64,000 nt of DNA from Gonocerus acuteangulatus (GCA_946811695.1 OX328132.1:98831422-98895421), one strand, 5' to 3'. Positions 24,567 through 35,800 are shown, numbered from the stretch's first letter. Numbers and translations: made by a program. Notes: generated by a model from the sequence alone, not told the origin.

Positions 24567-25100
24567 ACGACGTGCCCCTCACCGATTCAAACGAAAACGT
24601 ACGTGTAGTACTTAAAAGCGAGAAAACGAACTTCGCTAACATTCAGCTGAAAACAATGTTGTAAATTTGCCTGAAGTTCTTAAGACATTCCAAAGAAGTT
24701 ATAAATAAGCGCGCCGAGGTTATATTAATTTTCTTTTAATACATGGGACCAAATGTTAAAAATTAAATGCCAACCGTTAAAAAAACTTAAATATTTATTT
24801 ATTAATGTTATAAAATATTCTTAAGAACAAAAATAAAAATTATAGACAAAAAAATTAATATTAGAAGAGATTCGATCCAGTGTACTTAGCGTTATGAGAG
24901 TACAACGCTACCAACCTAGCTACCGGGGCGCTTATTTATAACTTCTTTGGAACGTCTTAAGAACTTCAGGCAAATTTTCAACATTTTTTTCAGCTGAATG
25001 TTTGAGAAGTTCGTTTTCTCGCTTTAACAGGACCTTTTTCTAGTTAAGTACTACACGTACAGAAATGTTTGTTTGAAACGACGAAGGGCACGTCGTGCAC
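24567..25100. repeat. Foldback with tRNA-like insert in the loop
   Basis: The left arm (about 24567-24718) and right arm (about 24925-25100) pair imperfectly; AGTACTACACGTAC and GAAGTTCTTAAGAC are mirrored. The loop carries poly(A)-rich sequence and a tRNA-Met-like segment. Confidence 0.75.
24873..24942 (-). pseudogene. tRNA-Met-like pseudogene or SINE head
   Basis: On the minus strand it reads CCCCGGTAGCTAGGTTGGTA (A box), an anticodon loop CTCATAA with anticodon CAT, and B box GGATCGAATCTC. The acceptor stem does not close and the T arm is weak, so a functional tRNA is unlikely. Confidence 0.55.
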
Positions 25101-25119
25101 TCTCCTTGTAAGTCATCTA

Positions 25120-25480
25120 TACAAGGCAGAAACGACCTGATAAATCAATTGCCTTTACCTTCAATTTTAATTAAAATAATTAATCATTAAATTTATTTTA
25201 ACCACAGTAATATTCAAGATTCCGGTCTAGAAAGCCAATTTAATTTAATAATTTTTCTTATTTTAAACTATTATTACGTAAAGTACGTAATGATCACCAT
25301 AAAGCTTATAAAATTTGTTTTCTGCTCATTTGGTTGTATGAACTATCTCGAAGTTGGTTTATGTAATAGAAAGTTCTTCGTGGAAGCCAACTATGAGTTA
25401 GTTCGTACCCAGACATGCTTCGACCTCTTGTTATGTTACTGTTTCGCTACATTTTTTTTTTTCTCTCTTCCTTGAGGCCA
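25120..25480 (+). repeat. Interspersed repeat shared with 29.21-29.34 kb
   Basis: TTCAATTTTAATTAAAATAA, ATTCCGGTCTAGA and GCCAATTTAATTT recur in the same order at 29210-29345. TTCGCTACATTTTTTT at 25445 reappears at 30855. This indicates one family split at 29-31 kb by later insertions. Confidence 0.6.
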
Positions 25481-25805
25481 TATTCTCATATTAACACACA
25501 TTTACTACGAGTAACCTCGTAGCTGGGGTCCTAGGCAATAACGCAAAGTACGAGATAAGGCGAAGATCGCAGTCGACGTGTTAATGATCAAAAATGTTGT
25601 ATACATTTGACTTTACCACATCCATGTATCGTTATTACTTCCGTAAACAATTGGATGATCTATACTAACGCAAGGATATCTTATGCAAAAATTATAACCT
25701 TTAAAATTCTCTAAACGTAAGACTACTATTGAACACATTTTAATGGCACTTTTAGTCCAAAAACATTATATGGTCGAAGATGCATAAGATAGCATATAGT
25801 AATTC

Positions 25806-26295
25806 AGGAAAAATTAATAAATAAATAAAAGTATATTCAAAGAATAAATGAATACAATAAAATAACAAATAAATTAATAAATAAATAAAAGTATATTCAA
25901 AGAATAAATGAATACAATAAAATAACAAATAAATTAATAAATAAATAAAAGTATATTCAAAGAATAAATGAATAAAATAAAATAACAAATAAATTAATAA
26001 ATAAATAAAAGTATATTCAAAGAATAAATGAATACAATAAAATAACAAATAAATTAATAAATAAATAAAAGTATATTCAAAGAATAAATGAATACAATAA
26101 AATAACAAATAAATTAATAAATAAATAAAAGTATATTCAAAGAATAAATGAATACAATAAAATAACAAATAAATTAATAAATAAATAAAAGTATATTCAA
26201 AGAATAAATGAATAAAATAAAATAACAAATAAATTAATAAATAAATAAAAGTATATTCAAAGAATAAATGAATACAATAAAATAACAAATAAATT
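25806..26295. repeat. 60-bp minisatellite, ~8 copies
   Basis: The unit begins ATTAATAAATAAATAAAAGT and continues with ATTCAAAGAATAAATG. It repeats at exactly 60 bp with one alternating C/A variant. Because 60 is divisible by 3 and stops are absent on the minus strand, it yields an artificial 209-residue repetitive frame. Confidence 0.95.
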
Positions 26296-26386
26296 GAAAA
26301 CATATTCATATAAAATAAGTAAATGAATAAAATTGGAATTAATATTTTTATGTTTATTATCGATAAATCCTTGCATAACAACCCTA

Positions 26387-27203
26387 GGGTCTGTTTGCGA
26401 AGACCACATCCAGTTACTTGTCAAGTATCTGTAGTGATTATAGCAATGATTCAGCGCACGCGCATAACTCATTAGCTTTTCTATTGGCTATTCGTATGGG
26501 AAATTCTTTTGTTTTTTGCTGGTAGTAAAGTAACCTTTAGCACTCAAGTCAATCCAACTCGCAAAAACTAATAGAATTCTATTAATTTTAGCGAGTTGGA
26601 TTGACTAGAGTTTTGATATCTTCTTGAGCGATCGGAAAGGCATAGAACGTATGTCCATAGTGTGAAGTAAATATAAAATATAAATATGTTATAGAACCAC
26701 CTGACAAAAATGTCGTTGAGGAGGCCCCTAAACTTCACAAATACCATTGATTTATACAATATTAACCTTTTTCGGCGCTAATAACATAGACGTCGAAGCG
26801 CCGTAAAAAATAAAAAAATAAAAAAAAAAAATAAGCTTTTTATTAATAAATATTGATTGCTGAAATATATTCTGCTTATTTTAATTTATGCTTTACTAGC
26901 CTGAAAGTATTACTTACAAATGCAAGTTATCTAACGGTTAGTTAGAAACCATGCTTTATAAATATAGTAGTAAAAAGAAGTTACTTTTAGTAGTGATTGC
27001 AGTAATTTTAAATACTTTTCATTACTATATTAACTTTTGATTACTATATTTATATAATATGGTTTCTAACCTTAGATAATATTCAAAGAAGGAATACATA
27101 ACCTGCAAAGAACCTGTAAGCTAATCAGTAAGTTCCAAAATCACTGTTTAAAATCACGACAGATACTTCAAAGTAACTGGATGTGGTCTCCGCAAACAGA
27201 CCC
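26387..27203. mobile_element. 817-bp TIR element with 8-bp TSD (hAT-like)
   Basis: The ends GGGTCTGTTTGCGAAGACCA and its inverted partner extend to ~60-bp TIRs (26387-26445 and about 27147-27203). Flanks are CAACCCTA (26379-26386) and CAACCCTC (27204-27211), an 8-bp duplication with one change. Inside are a hairpin at 26543-26610 (CAAGTCAATCCAACTCGC stem), a SINE 3' module (26771-26830) and a weak inverted pair around 26940-27075. No transposase was recognised. Confidence 0.75.
26771..26830 (+). repeat. SINE 3'-end module
   Basis: GGCGCTAATAACATAGACGT, then CGAAGCGCC and an A-rich tail, form the GGCGC/GCGCC stem seen in the other copies. It is nested in the 26387-27203 element. Confidence 0.55.
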
Positions 27204-27650
27204 CAACCCTCTAGCTTTTTCCCTCATAAAACGCATTGAACAAATAACGCTGTCTTAAAAAAATAACTTACAAATAATGGCATAAACGAGAGCAGACACT
27301 ATTCTAAAAAGTACAAGATAAAGGAAAGTCTATTTTCAACTGGCTCCTTTATGTGAATAGCATGAAGTTTTGCCCAGTTCTCCGATCTATATCTCTCTTT
27401 ATTTCTCCAACTTCTTGTTCATTGCCCATTATTCCTCTATCTGACTCCTCTTCCTATAACCATTCTTCCCTTCCAATGATCCTCAATCTCGCTACCTATC
27501 CTCACTATTTCCCCCTCTCAACTCTAGCTTACAATCCCTAACCTTCTACTACAGGATCTATTTAAATTGCAATCTAACATTTTTTTTTAGCGTATCCATT
27601 AATCCAAATCAAAAAAGCCATATTTGACTTAAAAATTATCCCTTCTGATT
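27204..27650. other. Unassigned, pyrimidine-rich
   Basis: A CT-rich stretch (27380-27540) gives an open frame without any recognisable motif. Confidence 0.5.
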
Positions 27651-27844
27651 TTTTTTTTGGTGGGGGGACTACTGATGGGTTGAAAGTCGATTTCCTTCAT
27701 TACGCTCAAAACTAGGCTTCTTGTGTCTTGTAGTTACCCCGTCATCAGTTTCTTAGTGATGATGGGAGCTCGCTCATACAAATAAATACATTTATGTGAC
27801 AGAATGCAGAGAAATGCATCCTCTACGATACGGAACTCTCTCTC

Positions 27845-27965
27845 CTCCAGCTTGGAATTCAAGGCGAAACGTTGGCAAATAAATATTACTCGTTTTAGTC
27901 ATAAAATGCAGTTTTAATTAACATATAACCGAACCTCAATCATCTACGCCTCCTCATCAGGGTCT
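27845..27965 (+). repeat. Penelope-like 3' piece with degenerate hammerhead
   Basis: GCTTG/CAAGGC (27850-27864), then GAAACGTTGGC and AATAAATATTAC, match the hammerhead module at 46.5 kb. The CTGAAGA core is replaced by CTCCA. The following ACCGAACC and ATCTACGCCTCC correspond to ACCGAAACC and ATCTACGCTTCC at 46595-46615. Confidence 0.55.
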
Positions 27966-28479
27966 TGTTTTTTGTATGGAATTTAGTAAACTTTGATGTG
28001 GTTACCTTCTACTTACCTTTGTATTACTAGCGTTTTCGAGTTATTTTGGAAAAACTTATGAAAATTCCCAAACTCGTATTTCATTAAATCCAAACGCAAA
28101 CAAAATTAATATACTAGTTCGGATGAATGTAAAACTTCGGGGACAATTTTCATTTAAATCCGTACCCATATCAAAAATTAGTTAGGAAAACTAGTGAATG
28201 AGATCGAAAATTACTCTAAAAAATTGTTTAAGGAAATTTAGTAAACTATCGAATAGTTATGGTCCTCTTACTGCTATTTCCCAGCGGTTTTAGCGTTATT
28301 TGATATACTATACCAAAATCCTATAACTGCCCGTCTCTGTTAATATTTTTTTTCTTATACTTCCTTAAATCTAACCCAACGAAAATTTAAATATCATAGT
28401 TTCTATAAATTTTAAAGATCAATAAAGGGTTCTGCTGAATCCATTGTTTCCAAAGTAGCCTAACCTGTATTTTATTAGG

Positions 28480-28720
28480 GAGGGGGAATACTACAAGGTT
28501 CTAAGTTGATTTTCTGCATTACACCAAAACAAGGCTTCTTGTGTCTTGCGGTAAACACACTGGACTGCCAATGAGGAGATCTTGGTTCGAATCGGTCTTG
28601 GGGGAGGTTGACTTCTTTGAGCAATGGGCACGCGGAAAAAATATCTTACACCGCCAAGAATGTTCTGATAACTTGAGATATTCCAGCAGGGATTAATAGC
28701 CACTGAAGTTAATGTTCAAT
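28480..28720 (+). repeat. tRNA-derived SINE-like repeat
   Basis: GTCTTGCGGTAAACACACTG and B box TTGGTTCGAATCGG (about 28570-28585) give a tRNA-like core. The flanking GGCTTCTTGTGTCTTG and its upstream arm also occur at 27651-27730, so at least two partial copies exist. Confidence 0.5.
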
Positions 28721-29345
28721 AAAAAAGTGGGATCCTTAAAAGAAGATCAGAAGTTCCTAGTAATGAAATGCAAGCCTTCATATTACAATGGAAATATTGG
28801 AATTGGCTTTCTTCTCTCCAAAGCTTCAAATTGAGACTGATCTCCCCACACCTTGTCCCACATATAGTTATCTTCTCATTAATTAAAAACATATCTTTTC
28901 CGTTATATGAGCCACGGCATCATAATTTAGTATTGTTAGCGTTTGCCATAAGGTTATTATGATAACATGGGTCTAAAGGCTCCTTGTAACTATTCCTGAA
29001 CTCATGGCTGTCAACATAGCTTTTTTTCATTGCTATTTCTCAAATTTCCTTGAACCAGGATGCGTTTATATTCATTAATTCTTTAGCTTACATTTCAGAA
29101 AATCTTTAGTCTGACATAGGCGAACTTTGCTGATGTAGTTAAATTGGATGTCAAAGCAACAAAGCTCAAGTAAGTCCTGGCCTTTGAAATTTGATTTCCA
29201 TCCATACAACGCACAAAGACCTAATAATTCAATTGAATTCATCTTTAATTTTAATTAAAGTAATTAATCTTGAAATTTATCTTAACACATTCACTGCCAC
29301 AGTAATTTTCAAAATTCCGGGCTAGACAGCCAATTTAATTTGATC

Positions 29346-29397
<52 letters not shown>

Positions 29398-29497
29398 TTT
29401 TTTATGGTGCATCGACATCTAGGCCATTAGCACCGATATCCAGGGTGTAGCGAGGAATTTTCCCAACGATCCTGAGATGAAAAAATTCCTGCCGCCG

Positions 29498-29536
29498 CAC
29501 AGTGGGAAAAAATCCACTTTTAGGGCGACAAAATTA
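29498..29536 (+). promoter_or_regulatory. Left RSS-like terminus (23-bp spacer)
   Basis: The heptamer CACAGTG is at 29498-29504, the 23-bp spacer at 29505-29527 and the nonamer-like ACAAAATTA at 29528-29536. The first six bases of the nonamer match the RSS consensus ACAAAAACC. Confidence 0.8.
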
Positions 29537-29832
29537 TTTTTTTGTGTTTTTCAATATTTTTGAGGTCACCCATCGACAATCGTTGACCCATAGTTTTTAG
29601 TATATCCAACAAACAAAATCTATGGAACATTTAAGTAGTACCTTTTTGCATCTATTATTTACATAAACATAATACGTATATTCATAAAAAATAATACATA
29701 GGCTATAATTCGAAAATAAATAACAAAAATAGACTAACAACTTGAAGAAAAAAGTAATTGTACTGACTATTTTTTTTTTTTAATAATAACAAATATATAC
29801 AATTATATTATGCACTAAAAACGAAATATCCA

Positions 29833-30002
29833 TCAATCATCGTCTGATTCAATACTGCTACATCCTTCAGCATTTTATTTTGACAAGTCAGTATCGTCTG
29901 CCTCATTTTCTAATGACAGTTCTTGAAGTGGATCATGTGGTAAACTACACTTCAATAGGCTAATTACATATACATTGGTTACATGAAATTTAAATAAACA
30001 CG
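29833..30002 (-). pseudogene. Possible Transib transposase C-terminal tail
   Basis: A minus-strand frame (one internal TAA) reads CLFKFHVTNVYVISLLKCSL, PHDPLQELSLENEADDTDLS, a stop, then NAEGCSSIESDDD and a final stop at 29833. An acidic Ser/Asp/Glu-rich terminus after a short hydrophobic helix fits the end of Transib transposases, as does the equivalent acidic tail of the 48.98-kb relic. No catalytic region remains. This is an inference from composition and position only. Confidence 0.45.
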
Positions 30003-30790
30003 TATAGTTTCTGTTCAAGAAATGGAAAAGTAATTACAAGAACAGCACTGCAATAAACACTGAGAAAAATGTTCCCTTTCTTAGAGTCCGATTAATATTC
30101 CCTTCCGTCGCCTGTTGATGATCCAAGAAAGTAAATATTTACATTTTACCTTAATCCTACTAATACTAGACAGTATTTAGTAAGCGATTTATAAAATATT
30201 TTTTTGAATTTTGTCCACCTAAAAGGTGATTTTCGCCCACTGTCTTTCGCCGCGGATTCTTCAGCTTTTGTCTGACTGCCTAAACTAAATTTAAATTTGC
30301 ATCAAAAGTGGGGAGAAGGGGGAGCTGAAAGTCTGAAGACAGTAAAGTAGAAGCTTAAGGCTTATCGAAAAAAAAAATATTTGGAAGTGGAACTTTGTGG
30401 AACTTTTTTTTAAACCTTACTCAAACTTGAGTAATCAACAAAATATGAACAATCTAGTAATAATTTCATTAATATTTTGTTTTCTTTCATATGACTTTCT
30501 GTTATTAGATATATATTATGTATTTATAAAGAACATACCACTAGGTAATAAATCCATTCTGAAAAGAATTTATAAAATTTGCACACAATTTTTAAAACAC
30601 ACCTGACTAAGACCGTAGTTGGAACAAGACTAAACAGAGGAAGAGCAAGTGACTAGCAATGGTTGCCTTCCTTATTGTTTTAAACAGGTTTGGGTTAAGC
30701 TAGCTAAAAAAATTGTTCTGTTTTCAATGAATTGAAGACTTTAGCACGTTTTGAGACGTAAATTGACTTTCTACGACGACATCAAATTTT

Positions 30791-30829
30791 CGATTTTGTC
30801 ACCGGAAAGGAGTCGTTTTGCCCACTGTG
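30791..30829 (-). promoter_or_regulatory. Right RSS-like terminus (23-bp spacer)
   Basis: Read on the minus strand, CACAGTG is at 30829-30823, the 23-bp spacer at 30822-30800 and ACAAAATCG at 30799-30791. It is symmetric with the left end. Confidence 0.8.
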
Positions 30830-31013
30830 CGTCGGTGGGAATCGAACCCACCGCTCGCTTCGCTACATTTTTTTGTTCCCTGATTTCATAGAACCAGGAT
30901 GTGTTTATATTCATTAAACCTTTACCTAACCATTCAGAAAGTCATTGGTCTGACATATTCGAACTTGGCCGATGTAGTTAATTTGCATGACAAATGTAGT
31001 TTCAGGTCACTAA

Positions 31014-32101
31014 CAAGGGGAGTATACAGCGATGGGGTCACCGATTTGGACCAATTTTTTTCTGGTGATTCAATGTCGAAAAATAGTCGATACGTGTTTT
31101 TAAATAAAAAAATGTTTTACAAACTCGACTCTGTAGAAGTCATTATTATGCCCAAATATTCCATACACCTACATTTAAAAAGTTATCGATTATGAAACAA
31201 TTTTTGATTTAAAAACGGATGTCAGATTCGTTTTTAGCACATTGGAAAACCCCTAAATTCATATTTTGGGAATATTACAAAAATAAAAAAAATGTATTTT
31301 AAATTTCGCTGAGGGGGACCCTAAAAATTTGGTTAAAGATCCAAGAATCCGGCCATATTTCAAAGAATATTTACCCGATCCAAACCAAACTTGGAGGGTC
31401 AATAAAGGCCATAATGTGACACATTTCTGTCTAATCGGGGTGTTTCTACGTGTTCTGGAATTGACGTTATATGCAAAAAAGTTTACATTCTATTTTTATT
31501 TTGAAAACCATTTTTCGCAAGTACCTTTTGAGATAATACAATAGTCATTTATATGGTTAGAAAAAGGAGTCTTTCTTCTTTCGAAAGATTTCAATGATGT
31601 AAAAATCGGATTATCTCAAGGGGCGATATTGAATTTCAAAACGTTACATTACCTTTTCGCTTACAAATTTTTAGTCTCTTCCAGACTAGGAAAAATCATT
31701 ATTTTTTGTTTTCAATGATATTCAATATATTAGGGTTTCTTGGGGTGCTGATTTCAAATCTGCTATTATTTTTTATGTAAAAAAATGTATAATACTAGTT
31801 TACCTGAAAACGATAGCATATTTTTGAATATATTTGGGGAAATATAAATTATTTTTTAACGATTATATTTTTCTTTTAATATACTCTATAAAACAATTGA
31901 ATCGGTGAAAGAATCATGTCGATATCATTTTCTAAACTCGATATAAAAAATAAAGCACTTTCAACCTATTTTATTTTATTTCCCGGCTCCTAAGGCGCAT
32001 TGGACGGAACGCTCGGACACGTGTCGACTATTTTTAGATGTAGAATCACCAGAAAAAAATTGGTCCAAATCGGTGACCCCATCGCTGTATACTCCCCTTG
32101 T
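31014..32101. mobile_element. E31: 1.09-kb element with ~85-bp TIRs
   Basis: The left end is CAAGGGGAGTATACAGCGAT, continuing GGGGTCACCG...TTTTTTTCTGGTGATTC. The right end is its inverted copy, ending CCCCTTG at 32101. TAA flanks both sides, compatible with a 3-bp duplication. The interior (31385-31970) is shared with 10155-10755, and 31546-31830 with the 5' region of the RAG1-like transposase at 50.25-50.77 kb. No intact gene is present. Confidence 0.8.
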
Positions 32102-33846
32102 AAGTATTTATGATAATACGATTTCGGTAAATAGCTCTTTTTACTCTAGTAGTGATCTTTGAATAGCTCTAAGACCGGGAGGTTATTATACATGGCACAC
32201 TTAATGAACTGGGCGGTGATGAGCTGGACAGGGCCAGTGGAGTGGATGAAATTGCCATGTAAATCTGATAAGAAGTTAGGTATTAATATGACATGACTTG
32301 ATAGCCCTTGAATGTTGTATGACATGCAACCCCGAGCCTTCCCACTAAATTATATCATTCTATTATACTACGGGTCTTTTTTATCCTTCATCATGCTTCT
32401 TCCTTCATTAATACCTTCATCCTTCTTTGTCGTTCACTAGAACCAAAATCTTTAGCTCACAATCTCTTCATTATTCGTTCATCCTTTTAAATTATTTCCA
32501 GAAATAAAAATATTATACATTTTACAGGGGGAAAAATTGCTAGAATGACTCCTAATTTAAGAACATTCAATTTTTATAACTACGTTAAGGACGGGATTCA
32601 TAGGTAAACCATCTGCTTATCGGTGTTTCCAATAAAAACATGTTCTTTCATTGTTTTTTCGCACATTTTATTTACGTACAAAACTAAAATATTTAATTTT
32701 AATATTTTTTTTTATTTATTAATTTACAATAATACAAGAAAAGGTGAAAATAAAATGAAAATTTATACATACTTATAAAAACAGTACATATATAAACAAT
32801 TAAACAATAATAAACAATATTAATTTGGCTGTAGATGCCATATTTTAACATACTTTTTTTTAATAAGTGTAAAATAATTAAAAAATAAGTTGGGATATTT
32901 GTCACTCAAAGTTGCGTATTCAAACAATGTTTTTGATGAAGTTTATCCTAGTTCTGCCCATTGATGTAAACAACGGTAGGTGGTCTATTTAGGTCTATTC
33001 GGTTCTATTTTTATTAGATAATTAAATTTGAAATAACCTTGCATGAGTCCATATATAATTAATTAATTAGGTTTATAATAGGACATAAATATTCTCTTGT
33101 CCTTTGGAGGCAATTTTGTTAGTAAGTCAACCGTTGCGTTCAAATTTCCCTGAATGCACTTTGACCTGAAATGAAATTGTACCTGTAACATTTTTCTATT
33201 TACACACACTAATTAGTTTTACAATGAGTTCAATGTGACTTCAGTTTTTTAAAACTATTTTTTTTTCATTCTGTTAGTGTAAAGTTTTGCATATATCCTC
33301 GTCGTCTCTAAAATAACACTTCTAACTTTTTTTTTGGGTGCATCTTCTACTAAGGTCATTAGAACCTTCCATTGTATTTCGATTTCCCAATTTTTCTGCA
33401 TAATTTATGCGGCAGCTTGTTTGTATCTATTTTAAAAATATCTTGAATTCGTCTAAATTAAATCTAAACTAACTTATTTACAAGTTTTCAAATGCTCATT
33501 CAAGCCCAGCACGTCGTACCTGATGAACGATTTTTATATGCTGCCACTTTATTGCCAATTTATGTCAGCTGTATCCTTTCAAAAATATACTCGATCAATC
33601 ACTGAAGCAAAACCTTACCCTAAAGAGTTATATTTACAGTTACAAATATACACTCATGCATGCATACATACACAATGTACATACATATAAATGCAGCCAT
33701 TCATATAAGCCTAAAGCACACACACGCACAGAGATAAACACTTACACGCTGACGTGCAATGTATATAGGTTGTATCTTTTTTTTTAAAATATACTGGATC
33801 AACCTCTAAAGCTAAACTTATACCTAAAAAATTATATTTACAATTA
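32102..33846. other. Unassigned sequence with an old duplication and SINE tail
   Basis: A minus-strand SINE 3' module lies at about 33322-33400 (TCTTCTACTAAGGTCATTAG). ATATACTCGATCAATC...TTATATTTACAGTT (33585-33645) is repeated diverged at 33788-33845, with a CA-rich stretch between. The Tigger-like element begins at the end of the second copy. No gene is seen. Confidence 0.5.
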
Positions 33847-35360
33847 GGGTAAATGACCCGATCGTTGACACTGCTCCTTAAGTTGACACTTCAAATTTAA
33901 ATTTGAAAAATAACAATTATATTCAAGAGAATTCAATAAGTTTGCATCCAAATGAAAGAACAGGTGTTGAAGAATAATGTCGACTGACCCGATCATCTAT
34001 GCAACTCCGTTAATAACATCTGCAGCCATTTTAGTATGAAAAATCCTCGATTCAACTCTTGCTGCTCTCTTCACTTAGTGAATTTGATAAGAGATTAAGA
34101 ATATTTCTTAAGAATTTTTTTTTTTGTAATGTGTGCATTAAATTGTATTTTTGTAATTTCTATGAACTCTATGATACTTAAATTATGGACTGTAAAAGGT
34201 TTGACTCAAGTTAAATAAAAAAATCTTGAGATTATGGTAGTGTCAACATTGGGAACCCAATAAACAACCAGGGCTCCTTTTCTTGACACTAATGTCAACT
34301 TTAGGAAAACGGTTGTAAGTGATGAATACGAAAACATTTAGTTGAGATTTTCATTAGAAATTCATGTATCCTGATTTTATTAATTTCTTATGACTGGAAC
34401 CTTAAGTTGACAACATGTTTTCCTAATTTCGACATTCTGTTCCTAATGTTGACAGGCAACATTTTATAATAGTTTTCTGCAATTTGAAATGTCACACAAC
34501 TTCTTAATCAATTTGTGGTACAATGGTTATAACAGGCGGTACCTCCAACTGCTTCTCACATTAACCAACCTATGGATGTATCAGGTTTCCGAACGTTTAA
34601 AGAAGGTTGGAAGCTAAAGTTTCATGAATGGAGCAAGTCCTGCATTAAAAAAAAACACAGCTGAAATCGCCAAGAAAAAAGAGCGAAGGCTAGATTGAAC
34701 AAAAAAGAAGAAAAATCCCTTACAAGAAATAACTTTTAAATTCTTCTCGTCGGAAAAATAAGGTGAGAAACTCCATGACTGAGGAAGATGGTGACTCCTC
34801 CATTCAGCCTGAAGAAGGAAGGACATCACTAGCATGAACTGTGTAGAATCAACAGGTGTAAGGAAACCATCATCAATGAGTTACACAAAAAGTTAAAGAA
34901 GAAGAGCGATTGTTCAAAAATGACCAAGGGATGACTGATGAAAATGGCTGTAATAAGCAAGTTATAAACAAAGTTAACGTTATTAGAGTAGGTGATTATT
35001 GTATAGTTCAAGTTGAAGGAAAAACAGCACGATTTCAATCCAATTTGGTTGTTTGTTTAAAGAATGAAGTTGTATTATTTTCATTTTCCCTCACTGTCAT
35101 CCTTAGGAACAGAAAAGTCAAACTTAGGCACCTACCTACTGCAGACGTGTCAACATTAGGACCAGAGTAAGGCAGCATTTAATGATTTATTTTACTTGAA
35201 ATACTTAAGGAATCTAAAATTGGTTTATGTGAATTTCATAGAGAATGAGCTGACAAATAATTTGATATGTTCAAAGTTTATTATTTTCAAAAACTAAGCG
35301 AAGAATTATTTTAATTAAAATAACCCATCCTTAAATTGTCAACTATTGGGTCACTTACCC
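33847..35360 (+). mobile_element. Tigger/pogo-like element with TA TSD, 1514 bp
   Basis: The left TIR is GGGTAAATGACCCGATCGTT and the right TIR, inverted, GGGTAAGTGACCCAATAGTT. Both are flanked by TA (33845-33846 and 35361-35362), the duplication of the Tc1/mariner superfamily. GTTGACA words recur inward from both ends. The interior carries a decayed DDE_1-type (pogo/Tigger) transposase. Confidence 0.85.
34539..35170 (+). pseudogene. Tigger/pogo-type DDE transposase, C-terminal relic
   Basis: From 34539 the frame reads VPPTASHINQPMDVSGFRTF then KEGWKLKFHEWS. This is the conserved LPPxxTHxxQPxDVxxFxxxK segment that follows the catalytic core in pogo/Tigger DDE transposases. The frame breaks at an A-tract near 34645. 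A second frame (about 34880-35170) gives EERLFKNDQGMTDENG and then VGDYCIVQVEGKTARFQSNL, a small beta-rich C-terminal domain of the type appended to many such transposases, ending LGPE-stop. The N-terminal helix-turn-helix and first catalytic aspartates were not found, so the copy is inactive. It lies on the same strand as, and within, the TA-flanked TIRs. Confidence 0.7.
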
Positions 35361-35604
35361 TACATATATTATTATATGTAACGCATTCACGCAATAAATA
35401 ATCACATATACACAAACATAAAATTTTTTAATAATTTAACTTGTAAGCAAATAAATACGCACGCACATAGATATTCACACAAATCTATGTGCACATATAA
35501 ACACATCCGCGCACATATACAGATGCTTCAATTCTTTATTAACTCTTGATGGACAACTTCCTTATATTAGGCAGTAAACCTCAATTTCTTTTAAATACTC
35601 CATC
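35361..35604. other. Low-complexity CA/AT-rich flank
   Basis: Continuation of the sequence interrupted by the Tigger-like element, with ACACAnA-rich runs. No gene. Confidence 0.5.
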
Positions 35605-35731
35605 AGCCTTTTAGCACTTTCCTCCGAAGGAAAGTAGCTATTGAGGTTGGACTCATAACGGAATTTTTGAAAAATTTCTTCAAATCTTTATCGATCCTAC
35701 CTAGTAGACACCGAAAATGACCCCCGTTAAA

Positions 35732-35800
<69 letters not shown>

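Larger units (their letters stand above)
29498..30829 (-). mobile_element. Transib element with RSS-like ends, 1332 bp
   Basis: Both ends start with CACAGTG, the heptamer of Transib termini and of V(D)J recombination signals. Each is followed by exactly 23 bp and then ACAAAAT (nonamer-like ACAAAATTA left, ACAAAATCG right). The flanks are CGCCG (29493-29497) and CGTCG (30830-30834), a GC-rich 5-bp duplication with one transition, as known for Transib. The internal 1.27 kb retains only a possible transposase C-terminal tail. It is therefore non-autonomous and would depend on a RAG1-like transposase supplied elsewhere. Confidence 0.88.
29391..30870 (-). repeat. tRNA-SINE split by a Transib insertion
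   Basis: 29391-29497 carries the SINE 3' module (GACATCTAGGCCATTAGCAC on the plus strand) and body up to CTGCCGCCG. The missing head resumes at 30830, giving CGTCGGTGGGAATCGAACCC, whose minus strand contains the B box GGTTCGATTCCC. The two parts are separated exactly by the Transib element, so the SINE is the older insertion. Confidence 0.65.

Noticed and set aside
24873..24942. Functional tRNA-Met gene
   Set aside because: The acceptor and T stems do not pair; best seen as a pseudogene or SINE head.
25752..26381. 209-residue minus-strand open frame with repeated hydrophobic 20-mers
   Set aside because: It is the 60-bp minisatellite read in a stop-free frame, with no domain or start context.
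34829..35038. Minus-strand hydrophobic frame
   Set aside because: It is the antisense shadow of the Tigger-type C-terminal relic.
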